From Clostridiales bacterium (GTDB taxonomy: Bacteria > Bacillota > Clostridia > Oscillospirales > Acutalibacteraceae): 5,548 bases of DNA. Of this stretch, positions 1-4,868 are shown piece by piece. The notes beneath the pieces were generated by a model. The model was not told the origin of the DNA. It was given only the letters and a program-made list of their open reading frames with translations, and searched no databases. The position numbers and the translations under genes are program-made. Location: assembly GCA_019417145.1 (NCBI GenBank), contig DXVY01000129.1, positions 1-5,548 on the forward strand. The letters run 5' to 3'. Each line of letters begins with the position of its first letter. Position 1 is the first letter of the stretch.

Positions 1-199
1 CATCAAAAATAGTTCTTCGAATCAAGGCCTTCTTTCCAATTTTATAGACCGAACCGGCTTCACGTGCCATACGTGTAAACACCTTCAGGCCGAGTCCATA
101 ATAATCGGCGCCTTGATATAGTGTTATAAAATCATGCTTCTGCATCTCGATATCTTCGTCGTCAAGCATATCTGAGAACATCCAAAGGTTTCCACTCAT
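1..199 (-). CDS. Excisionase-like/DUF6462-type small DNA-binding protein, C-terminus cut by window edge
   Basis: The 66 visible residues start MSGNLWMFSDML and run off the left edge with no stop. From about residue 23 the sequence (FITLYQGADYYGLG, then FTRMAREAGSVYKIGKKALI) follows a pattern I associate with DUF6462 and Tn916-Xis-like proteins: a short helix-turn-helix, a small wing, then a basic strand before an 'IF.EYL' end. This suggests a small DNA-binding accessory of a tyrosine integrase, but the function is inferred, not shown. It is a paralogue of the gene just upstream: the pattern F-x(9)-Y-x(14)-AG-x-Y-[RK] lines up in both. Its ATG overlaps the TGA of that gene as ATGA, so the two are probably translationally coupled. 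The base composition is AT-richer than lysS. An integrase gene would be expected further left. The N-terminal 20 residues are acidic and unlike the paralogue. Confidence 0.7.
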   Translation of the reverse strand, partial: MSGNLWMFSDMLDDEDIEMQKHDFITLYQGADYYGLGLKVFTRMAREAGSVYKIGKKALIRRTIFD

Positions 200-468
200 A
201 CTGGTTCCTCCTCGGATTTCAAGGTGCTTGGCTCATGAAACCTTTCCAAGTATTCCTCGAAGATATCACGATTGATCAAAACAGTACCATCCATACGGTA
301 AATGGCTCCGGCTGCACTGGCAAGTTCTAATATTTTTTTGTGTTGCAAACTATAGATGATTTCGGCATCTTTATATCGCAGGAACTGTCTGCGAATCCTT
401 TTAGCACTCTCCCTTACATCGTTACGTTTTTTCAGGTCATAATATGCTCTTGTCTCTTCACTAATCAT
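196..468 (-). CDS. DUF6462-type small protein, probable excisionase-like accessory of a mobile element
   Basis: This 90-residue protein starts MISEETRAYYDLKKRND. I chose this ATG because AAAGGA lies 9 bases upstream; an in-frame ATG at 501 and the further open frame to 534 run into the terminator hairpin and lack a ribosome site. Residues 1-28 are highly charged and helical. Residues 29-75 carry the family-like core (FLRYKDAEIIYSL, LASAAGAIYRMDGTVLINRD, IFEEYLERF). The family is common beside tyrosine recombinases in Firmicute integrative elements, and its layout resembles Tn916 Xis: helix-turn-helix, wing, basic strand. A role in excision or in regulating the integrase is therefore inference. 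The tail (STLKSEEEPV) is acidic. It overlaps its downstream paralogue by 4 bases and sits just after a strong terminator with no obvious promoter between, so expression may depend on readthrough. Confidence 0.75.
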   Translation of the reverse strand: MISEETRAYYDLKKRNDVRESAKRIRRQFLRYKDAEIIYSLQHKKILELASAAGAIYRMDGTVLINRDIFEEYLERFHEPSTLKSEEEPV

Positions 469-477
469 TGTCTTTGT

Positions 478-484
478 TCCTTTC
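478..484 (-). promoter_or_regulatory. Ribosome binding site that sets the start of the first DUF6462-type gene
   Basis: Minus strand GAAAGGA lies 9 bases before the ATG at 468. It decides the start in favour of MISEETRAYY over the longer open frame. Just upstream, at 496-505, is a perfect 10-bp palindrome TGTCATGACA, which could bind a dimeric regulator, though at this length it may be chance. Confidence 0.55.
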
Positions 485-519
485 GGTTTTAATTTTGTCA
501 TGACACAAGCAGACCTAAC

Positions 520-565
520 AAAAAAAGAGAACACCTTCTGAAATTACTTTCAAAAAGTGTTCTCT
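520..565 (-). terminator. Strong intrinsic terminator, lying in the leader of the element genes
   Basis: Read on the minus strand, 565 to 526 folds into an 18-bp stem (AGAGAACACTTTTTGAAA against TTTCAGAAGGTGTTCTCT) with two G-U wobbles and a GTAA tetraloop, followed directly by an unbroken T-run down to 520. This is a textbook Rho-independent terminator for leftward transcription. It stops transcripts coming from greA-lysS or from any promoter between 566 and 700 before they reach the two small element genes 50 bases beyond it. There is no T-run on the plus-strand side, so it is one-directional. Confidence 0.88.
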
Positions 566-583
566 ATACAGCAAGTACTGTAT
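566..583. repeat. Perfect 6-bp inverted repeat with a 6-base loop
   Basis: ATACAG and CTGTAT arms flank CAAGTA, directly beside the terminator stem. It could be a protein-binding site or a small leader hairpin of the element. At this size chance is possible. Confidence 0.35.
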
Positions 584-630
584 TGTGTTTTATCCTTACA
601 ACAATTCATTCTGCTTCACAATTCTTCAAA

Positions 631-664
631 ATTATATGAAAAATTGTTGTCAATTTGTTGTCAA
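631..664 (-). promoter_or_regulatory. TATAAT -10 box with TTGACA boxes at atypical spacing
   Basis: The minus strand carries a perfect TATAAT (636 to 631). TTGACA occurs twice upstream, at 653-648 (11-base spacer) and 664-659 (22-base spacer), because it is part of the direct repeat. Neither spacing is the usual 17, so a normal sigma-A promoter is doubtful. If it is active, its transcript would run through the terminator at 520-565 before the element genes. Confidence 0.3.
643..664. repeat. Tandem direct repeat, possible integrase arm-type binding sites
   Basis: TTGTTGTCAA occurs twice with an 11-base period (644-653 and 655-664). Short TTG-T-GTCAA direct repeats near the ends of integrated elements are typical of arm-type sites for tyrosine integrases. 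The repeats sit about 35-50 bases inside the presumed element end at the lysS stop codon, which fits that role. Integrase binding is inference. Confidence 0.5.
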
Positions 665-698
665 CTCGGATTTGAGATGCCGAAAACCCTTGATTTTA

Positions 699-716
699 CT
701 GGATTTTTTAGTCCAG
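699..716. other. Candidate attachment-site core over the lysS stop codon
   Basis: CTGGA and TCCAG flank an 8-base spacer (TTTTTTAG), the geometry of a tyrosine-recombinase core site: short inverted arms around a 6-8 base overlap. It covers the lysS stop codon and marks the place where base composition changes from AT-rich to GC-rich. Integration at the 3' end of a conserved gene preserves the reading frame, as seen here. The matching copy at the far end of the element is not in the window, so this call is tentative. Confidence 0.4.
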
Positions 717-2216
717 AGGCTTCATTGTGGGGAAGAGGAGCACGTCCCGGATAGAGGCGCTGTCGGTCAGAAACATGATCAGTCTCTCCAAGCCGATGCC
801 AAGTCCTCCCGTGGGCGGCATGCCGTATTCCAAGGAAAGGACAAAGTCCTCGTCCAGCAGATTGGCCTCGTCGTCCCCGGCTTCCCGCAGACGCATCTGA
901 TCCTTAAAACGCTCCAATTGATCAATGGGATCATTGAGCTCGGTATAGGCGTTGCCCAGCTCGCGACCGTAGACGAAAAACTCAAATCGCTCGGTCAGCT
1001 CCGGGCGGCCAGCGCAGCGTTTGGTCAGATGAGAAACCTCTACCGGATAGTTAATGATGAAGGTGGGCTGAATCAGGGTTTCCTCCACCTTTTGATCAAA
1101 GACGGCATATAAGCAATCGCCCCAGCTTGCATCTTTCTTGACCTCGACCCCGGCCGATTTGGCCAGCGCCCGCGCCTTCTCATGATCCAGGGGTATAGCG
1201 TCAAAATCCAGGCCGGTTACGTTTTTCACCGCGTCTACCATGGTGATGCGGGGCCAGGGCTTTTTCATCTCGATCTCGGTGCCCTGGTAATTTATCTTGG
1301 TGGAGCCGCAGACCGCCTCGGTCAGTCCGGAGATCAGGTCTTCGGTCAGATCCATCATGCCGTTGTAATCGGTATAGGCCTCGTACAGCTCAATATTGGT
1401 GAATTCCGGATTGTGCTTGATGGACATGCCTTCATTGCGGAAGAGACGGCCGATCTCATACACCTTTTCCATGCCGCCCACGATCAGCCGCTTTAAGTAG
1501 AGCTCGGGGGCGATACGCAGGTACATATCCATATCCAGGGTGTTATGGTGGGTGACAAAGGGTCGCGCCGCCGCGCCGCCGGGTATGGTGTTGAGGATGG
1601 GCGTTTCTACCTCGGTATATCCCCGCGCATCCAGATATTCCCGAATATACTTCATGATTTGACTGCGTTTAATAAAGGTATCCTTGACCTCCGGATTCAT
1701 GATCAGATCCAGGTACCGTTGCCGATAGCGCAAATCCGTGTCCTTCAGGCCATGAAACTTTTCCGGAAGGGGACGCAGGGATTTGGAGAGCAGGGTGACC
1801 TCTCTGGCATGTACGGATATTTCTCCCCGGCGGGTACGAAATACTTCTCCCTGTACGCCTATGATATCGCCAATATCCCACTTCTTTAAATCGGCAAAGG
1901 CCTCCTCGCCCAGGTCATCCTTGCGCAGATAGATCTGCATCCGGCCGCTGCGGTCCCGCAGGTCCATAAAGCTGGCCTTGCCCATGTCTCTCCAGCTCAT
2001 GATCCGGCCGGCAATCCGCACCTCCTTACCCTCCAGCTTTTCGAAACCTTCCACGATCTCGGCCGCGTGGGCGGTTACATCATAGGTGGTTACGGCAAAG
2101 GGATCCTTACCTTCGGCCTGCAGGGCGGCAAGCTTGTCCCGCCTGATCTTGAGGATCTCGTTCATATCCTCCGCTGCCGACTGGGTCGGGGGCGGGGAAG
2201 CCATCTTCTCTGACAT
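708..2216 (-). CDS. lysS: Lysine--tRNA ligase, class II
   Basis: Cytoplasmic enzyme that joins lysine to tRNA(Lys) using ATP. The 502 residues match the usual family length. An N-terminal helix is followed by the anticodon-binding OB-fold at about 65-140 (VRIAGRIMSWRDMGKASFMD). The class II catalytic domain runs from about 165 to 498, with motif 1 around 183-212 (ending in ETPILNTIPGG), motif 2 around 250-275 (EIGRLFRNEG) and motif 3 around 468-490 (GGLGIGLERL, with the conserved Arg). GREL-GNAYTELNDP at 418-430 is a typical LysRS block. Motif 3 has GLERL where many bacterial enzymes have GIDRL, a mild variant. About 17 residues precede the common start near MNEILKIRRDKL. AAGGAAG lies 7 bases before the chosen ATG. 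It lies downstream of greA in the same direction, a common Firmicute order. No own terminator follows; the next one is inside the element at 520-565. Confidence 0.97.
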   Translation of the reverse strand: MSEKMASPPPTQSAAEDMNEILKIRRDKLAALQAEGKDPFAVTTYDVTAHAAEIVEGFEKLEGKEVRIAGRIMSWRDMGKASFMDLRDRSGRMQIYLRKDDLGEEAFADLKKWDIGDIIGVQGEVFRTRRGEISVHAREVTLLSKSLRPLPEKFHGLKDTDLRYRQRYLDLIMNPEVKDTFIKRSQIMKYIREYLDARGYTEVETPILNTIPGGAAARPFVTHHNTLDMDMYLRIAPELYLKRLIVGGMEKVYEIGRLFRNEGMSIKHNPEFTNIELYEAYTDYNGMMDLTEDLISGLTEAVCGSTKINYQGTEIEMKKPWPRITMVDAVKNVTGLDFDAIPLDHEKARALAKSAGVEVKKDASWGDCLYAVFDQKVEETLIQPTFIINYPVEVSHLTKRCAGRPELTERFEFFVYGRELGNAYTELNDPIDQLERFKDQMRLREAGDDEANLLDEDFVLSLEYGMPPTGGLGIGLERLIMFLTDSASIRDVLLFPTMKPLD

Positions 2217-2222
2217 GCGGAC

Positions 2223-2230
2223 ACTTCCTT
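2223..2230 (-). promoter_or_regulatory. lysS ribosome binding site
   Basis: AAGGAAGT on the minus strand ends just before a 6-base gap to the lysS ATG, giving 7 bases from AAGGAAG to the start. It supports the long N-terminus over the internal Met18. Confidence 0.7.
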
Positions 2231-2373
2231 TTATTTATACTTCATGATTCGCAACTGCTTGGGTGCGGACCGGGGCGTTTATGGTCGCGCACAGGGTTCG
2301 CCACCGCGCGTTTGCGGTTTTCCTTTCCCGTGCGGCCAGCATGCGTCTGGGTGCGGGCACTGCCTGCCGGCGC

Positions 2374-2382
2374 TTTATACCA
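2374..2382 (-). promoter_or_regulatory. Possible extended -10 promoter for lysS
   Basis: TGGTATAAA follows directly after the T-run of the greA terminator. The TGG-TATAAA form fits an extended -10 element, but the -35 region would lie inside the terminator stem and is poor (GGGGAA). If used, lysS mRNA would carry a leader of about 150 bases. That GC-rich leader (2233-2373) holds a 9-bp direct repeat TGGGTGCGG (2260 and 2348, plus strand) but no T-box core or other known riboswitch that I can recognise. Confidence 0.3.
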
Positions 2383-2408
2383 AAAACGGGCAGGGATTCC
2401 CCCGCCCG
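2382..2408 (-). terminator. Intrinsic terminator after greA
   Basis: The minus strand folds into a 9-bp stem (CGGGCGGGG with CCCTGCCCG, one G-U wobble) with a GAAT loop, followed by TTTTT. It lies 12 bases after the greA stop codon, so greA and lysS are at least partly separate transcription units despite their order. Confidence 0.85.
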
Positions 2409-2419
2409 CCAACGCGCAT

Positions 2420-2893
2420 CTATCTGGCTATCTCCAGAATCTTGAAACGAAGCTCGCCGGCCGGCGCTTCAGCAATGACCGTATCGCCGGTGGAATGCCC
2501 CAGCAATGCTTTCCCCACAGGCGACTCGTCTGAAATCTTGCCCTCCAGAGGATCGGCTTCGGCGGAACCCACTACCTGATAGTCGCATTCCTCATTGAAT
2601 TCCAGGTCCAGGACCTTAACCTTGGAGCCGATGGTCACCTTCTCGGTGTTGACCTCGTCATCATCAATGATCTTAACATTCTTCAGCATGGCTTCCAGCT
2701 CGACGATGCGGGCCTCTACCTTGGCCTGTTCATTCTTGGCTTCATCGTACTCGCTGTTCTCCGAAAGGTCGCCAAAGGACAAGGCCACCTTAATCTTATC
2801 CGCAATTTCCTTGCGCTTGTTGGTGCGGAGATCTTCCAATTCCTGCTCATATTTTTTAAGGCCTTCATCGGTTAGAAAAAACTGCTTAGCCAT
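2420..2893 (-). CDS. greA: Transcription elongation factor GreA
   Basis: GreA enters the secondary channel of RNA polymerase and triggers cleavage of backtracked RNA, restarting stalled complexes. The 157 residues match the family length (E. coli 158). Residues 1-75 form the antiparallel coiled coil, with the acidic tip GDLSENSEYDEAKNEQ at 41-56; Asp42 and Glu45 correspond to the functional acidic pair. Residues 80-157 form the FKBP-like globular domain (VTIGSKVKVLDLE, DYQVVGSAEAD, GKISDESPVGKALLGH, GDTV). Two adjacent ATG codons occur; I chose the second (MAKQFF) because AAGGAAG lies 6 bases before it, while the first (2896) is only 3 away. An in-frame extension to 2941 overlaps the promoter and hairpin and is rejected. 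It has its own strong promoter and terminator. Confidence 0.97.
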   Translation of the reverse strand: MAKQFFLTDEGLKKYEQELEDLRTNKRKEIADKIKVALSFGDLSENSEYDEAKNEQAKVEARIVELEAMLKNVKIIDDDEVNTEKVTIGSKVKVLDLEFNEECDYQVVGSAEADPLEGKISDESPVGKALLGHSTGDTVIAEAPAGELRFKILEIAR

Positions 2894-2910
2894 CATTTTC
2901 TTCCTTTCAC

Positions 2911-2933
2911 TGCGGATTTTATACCCATCCGCA
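2911..2933. other. 5'-UTR hairpin of greA
   Basis: On the minus strand TGCGGAT and ATCCGCA form a perfect 7-bp stem with a 9-base loop. The predicted transcription start (about 2937) puts the stem almost at the mRNA 5' end and a few bases before the ribosome binding site. It could stabilise the mRNA or modulate translation. There is no T-run, so it is not a terminator. Confidence 0.55.
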
Positions 2934-2943
2934 CAATACAAGT

Positions 2944-2972
2944 ATTATAGTAAAAGCAGCAGCTTATGTCAA
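2944..2972 (-). promoter_or_regulatory. Consensus housekeeping (sigma-A) promoter of greA
   Basis: The minus strand has TTGACA (2972-2967), a 17-base spacer and TATAAT (2949-2944): a perfect consensus in both hexamers and spacing. Predicted transcription start is near 2937, giving a leader of about 44 bases. High constitutive expression is expected. Confidence 0.92.
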
Positions 2973-2981
2973 GAGCAGATA

Positions 2982-3017
2982 CCGGGATTCCCCGTCTTTT
3001 TTACTGGCAAATCCCGG
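2982..3017. repeat. 8-bp inverted repeat between the unknown gene and the greA promoter
   Basis: CCGGGATT and AATCCCGG flank a 20-base centre. It follows the stop codon of the minus-strand gene at 3028 and ends 10 bases before the greA -35 box, so it may help end that transcript. On the minus strand no T-run follows; on the plus strand a smaller CGGG-ATTC-CCCG hairpin is followed by TCTTTTTT, but no plus-strand gene ends here. Confidence 0.4.
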
Positions 3018-3027
3018 CGCGCCAATG

Positions 3028-3867
3028 TCAGCGGACGGCCGCGGCCAGGAGTGCCGCGGCCGTGCGCAGGGGAATGGGATTCCCCCCTTTACGGATATAC
3101 CCGGGAAGCAGGCGTCCCAGGGACGCGGGACGGCCGCTATCATAAAGGGCGGCGGCAAAGTCCAGGCGATCAATGCCCCTGGGAAGCAGGGACTCATATG
3201 GCTCTGGCAGACGAATGCAACGGCCGTCTACGGTCATGCCGTAGGGACAGTCCTTCTCTCCGCTGAAGTAAATTGGATTGATCGGTCGGATGCCATGCGA
3301 CGCCGTTCTTGGCCGGACGCCGGTCAAACCCTCCGGAGCCAGCACCGCTGTGGCGCTTTCCATACAGGCTGTGTCCCCGGTTAACATTAAATATGCGCCC
3401 AGTTCCTGTTGCGCCCTTTCCGCATAATATTCATAGCGCTCCGGGCGGTCGGTTACCACATGTACCGCCGAGGCCCGCGCCAAAATGCGCAACGCTGTCT
3501 CGCAATAGCGAGCGTCCCAATCGATAAAGGTCACGGTAAGGCGGCGGGCATCCCCAGAGGCCAGGCAGCGGAAAAAGGCGTTGCACAAAAGTTTCCGTCG
3601 GTATGCGCTGCTGTCAAAGGCTCCAATGCCGCAGCCCGGCGGCGGCCAGAAGCCTTCCGGCAAAAGCAGCCGTCCGGCTTCTCGTCCTGCTGCCCTATAC
3701 ACCTTGTTCCAGTTTGGAGCGCCGTTTTTGCAGCGGGCCCATAGGATACAATAGCCTATATCGCCCGTACGGCGCTCTTCAATCTGTACCCGCGGCTTCC
3801 TCCATGCCCGAATCCGGGCCAGCGGACCGCCCGACGGCCGTTCTATGGGCTGCAACACCGCAAACAA
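3028..3867 (-). CDS. Conserved-looking protein of unknown function, possible Rossmann-like core
   Basis: I do not recognise a named family. With the TTG start the protein has 279 residues (first codon read as Met, then FAVLQPIERPSGG). The N-terminal third is basic and contains a strand (IGYCILWAR) and YRAAGREAGRLLLPEGFWPP. The middle, about 107-190, alternates strands and helices (LTVTFIDWDARYCETALRIL, AVHVVTDRPERYEYYAERA, GAYLMLTGD, SATAVLAPEG), which resembles a Rossmann-type fold without a clear glycine-rich nucleotide loop. The C-terminal part has a GIDRLDFAAALYDSG segment and an Ala/Leu-rich end. No signal peptide or membrane segment is seen. I chose TTG because GGAGGTG lies 7 bases upstream; the open frame continues to a GTG at 3885 with no ribosome site. 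An ATG at 3871 with good spacing is out of frame and stops after 24 codons, so a start-region sequence error cannot be excluded. Confidence 0.75.
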   Translation of the reverse strand: MFAVLQPIERPSGGPLARIRAWRKPRVQIEERRTGDIGYCILWARCKNGAPNWNKVYRAAGREAGRLLLPEGFWPPPGCGIGAFDSSAYRRKLLCNAFFRCLASGDARRLTVTFIDWDARYCETALRILARASAVHVVTDRPERYEYYAERAQQELGAYLMLTGDTACMESATAVLAPEGLTGVRPRTASHGIRPINPIYFSGEKDCPYGMTVDGRCIRLPEPYESLLPRGIDRLDFAAALYDSGRPASLGRLLPGYIRKGGNPIPLRTAAALLAAAVR

Positions 3868-3874
3868 CCATATA

Positions 3875-3883
3875 CACCTCCCC
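3875..3883 (-). promoter_or_regulatory. Ribosome binding site that supports the TTG start
   Basis: GGGGAGGTG on the minus strand lies 7 bases before TTG at 3867 and only 3 bases before the out-of-frame ATG at 3871. It lies inside the longer open frame that begins at GTG 3885, which argues against that start. Confidence 0.6.
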
Positions 3884-3905
3884 ACCTGTCCCGTTGTCTG
3901 TTCCC

Positions 3906-3971
3906 TTTATATGACCGGGAGCGGGAGGATATGCTGCCATTCTCATGCAAAATGAGCAGCATATTTGTCAA
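3906..3971 (-). promoter_or_regulatory. Probable promoter region of the unknown gene, with an interrupted palindrome
   Basis: On the minus strand a TATAAA box (3911-3906) lies about 40 bases before the TTG start, with only a weak -35 match (GCATAT). A perfect TTGACA lies further up (3971-3966), but at 17-18 bases it has only a poor -10 (GCATGA or CATGAG). Between them sits the palindrome ATATGCTGC-N18-GCAGCATAT (3929-3937 and 3956-3964), which overlaps the possible -35 of the TATAAA promoter and could be an operator. Regulatory function is inference. Confidence 0.35.
3929..3964. repeat. Interrupted palindrome ATATGCTGC / GCAGCATAT
   Basis: Perfect 9-bp arms separated by 18 bases. As RNA it extends by a further CATT/AATG pairing with one bulged A. 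No T-run follows on either strand at normal terminator distance, so a protein-binding site or leader structure is more likely than a terminator. Confidence 0.6.
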
Positions 3972-3985
3972 TTGTATGGTATACT

Positions 3986-4055
3986 AAAAAACAACCGGGC
4001 GCAGAAAAAGCCTTCGGCTTCTTGACAAAGGAGCCCAAGGCTGTTCTCCGCGCCC
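3986..4055 (-). terminator. Large branched terminator after the M23 gene
   Basis: On the minus strand GGGCGC (4055-4050) pairs with GCGCCC (4002-3997), extended by AGAA/TTCT across a 2-base bulge. Inside are two small hairpins (AGCC-TTG-GGCT and AAGCC-GAA-GGCTT). The closing stem is followed by GGTTGTTTTTT. The T-run and the position 23 bases after the M23 stop codon fit an intrinsic terminator, though the branched form is larger than usual. The inner AAGCC hairpin also has its own short T-run and could act alone. Confidence 0.7.
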
Positions 4056-4077
4056 TTAAACGATGACGAGGGCAGGC

Positions 4078-4848
4078 CTATTCGTCGGTCTCTTCCATGC
4101 CCATAAAGGCCAGGGGGGAGACCCATTTGTCGTTCTGCTTAATGGCAAGGTGCAGGTGCGCCTGGTCGGCGGCTTCGCAGGGAATTTCTCCAATATCGCC
4201 CAGCTGTGTGCCGGGCGTCACAATATCGCCCTTTTGTACGGTTGGCTGCTTGTTTAATCCACAATAGTATATGGTAACGCCCTTGCCGTGGTCGATGACC
4301 ACGGTAGAACCCCACAGGGGATCCTCATATACATCTGTCACGGTGCCATCGCCGGACGCCTTGACCTTGGCGCCCTGCTCGGCGGCAATGTCCACGCCGG
4401 TATGCAGACGCATGTCTTTGTAGGTCTCGGAATACTGTAGTTCGGTATCGCTATACACTTTGATGATATCGCCGGTGACGGGTAGCACAAAAAAGTCGGC
4501 CACAGGGGCGGCCGCCTGGCTGGATGGGTCGGACGCGCTGGGCGCCTCCGACGACGGGCTGCTCTGACTGTCGGCTGGCTGGCTGCGATTATCGGCTATG
4601 TCGGACATCAGCTGGTCCACGTCTGCCAGTCCGCCGCTGGGTTCGCCGCTGGTCACCAGCCCCGAGCCGTCGGACGGCAAGGAGGACGATTCCAGCTCGC
4701 CCGTGTCCACAGGCGGCGGGGACAGGCTGCTGATGGCGGTCCAGGCGGCGGCGCCCACTGCGATCAGACAGGCGGCCAATACCATGTAGAAGCCTTTACC
4801 GCTGAAAAAGCGTCCCAGCCTGGATTCTTCAAATCGTATTTTGCCCAT
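4078..4848 (-). CDS. M23-family membrane protein, SpoIIQ-like
   Basis: The 256 residues comprise a short basic cytoplasmic tail (1-19), one membrane segment (about 20-42, FYMVLAACLIAVGAAAWTAI), a Ser/Pro-rich linker (43-115) and a LytM/M23 domain (116-250). The zinc ligands of active M23 enzymes are present: His149 and Asp153 (HTGVD) and the HLH motif at 231-233. The usual Y-x-H catalytic position reads YYCGL (194-198), with Cys196 in place of His, so hydrolysis is doubtful. This architecture matches SpoIIQ, the forespore membrane protein that binds SpoIIIAH during engulfment, whose M23 site is often degenerate. A sequence matching the forespore sigma-F/sigma-G consensus lies just upstream, which supports that role. 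It could also be another sporulation M23 protein; spoIID is not next to it here. GGAGGTG lies 7 bases before the ATG. The gene is followed by its own terminator. Confidence 0.85.
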   Translation of the reverse strand: MGKIRFEESRLGRFFSGKGFYMVLAACLIAVGAAAWTAISSLSPPPVDTGELESSSLPSDGSGLVTSGEPSGGLADVDQLMSDIADNRSQPADSQSSPSSEAPSASDPSSQAAAPVADFFVLPVTGDIIKVYSDTELQYSETYKDMRLHTGVDIAAEQGAKVKASGDGTVTDVYEDPLWGSTVVIDHGKGVTIYYCGLNKQPTVQKGDIVTPGTQLGDIGEIPCEAADQAHLHLAIKQNDKWVSPLAFMGMEETDE

Positions 4849-4855
4849 ATACTAG

Positions 4856-4862
4856 CACCTCC
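4856..4862 (-). promoter_or_regulatory. Ribosome binding site of the M23 gene
   Basis: GGAGGTG, 7 bases before the ATG: an almost ideal Firmicute site that fixes the start. Confidence 0.8.
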
Positions 4863-4868
4863 GATACC

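Noticed and set aside
585..1112. Plus-strand open frame of 175 codons over the lysS end and attachment region
   Set aside because: It is antisense to the conserved motif 3 region of lysS and crosses the composition boundary, so it cannot be a single real gene. No ribosome site precedes it.
2233..2380. T-box or lysine riboswitch upstream of lysS
   Set aside because: I searched for the T-box core GGGTGGNACCGCG and a specifier-loop arrangement; only a loose GCGGTGGCGAACC is present, with no terminator directly before lysS.
2393..3085. GGGATTCCCC occurring three times (2393, 2984 and 3076, plus strand)
   Set aside because: One copy is the loop side of the greA terminator, one is part of the 2982-3017 inverted repeat and one is inside a coding region. 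The settings differ, so chance in GC-rich DNA is likely.
2595..3266. Long plus-strand open frame of 223 codons opposite greA and the unknown gene
   Set aside because: It is the complement of greA, which is certain from its protein sequence. The translation is Ser/Leu-rich without domain features, and the frame crosses the greA promoter.
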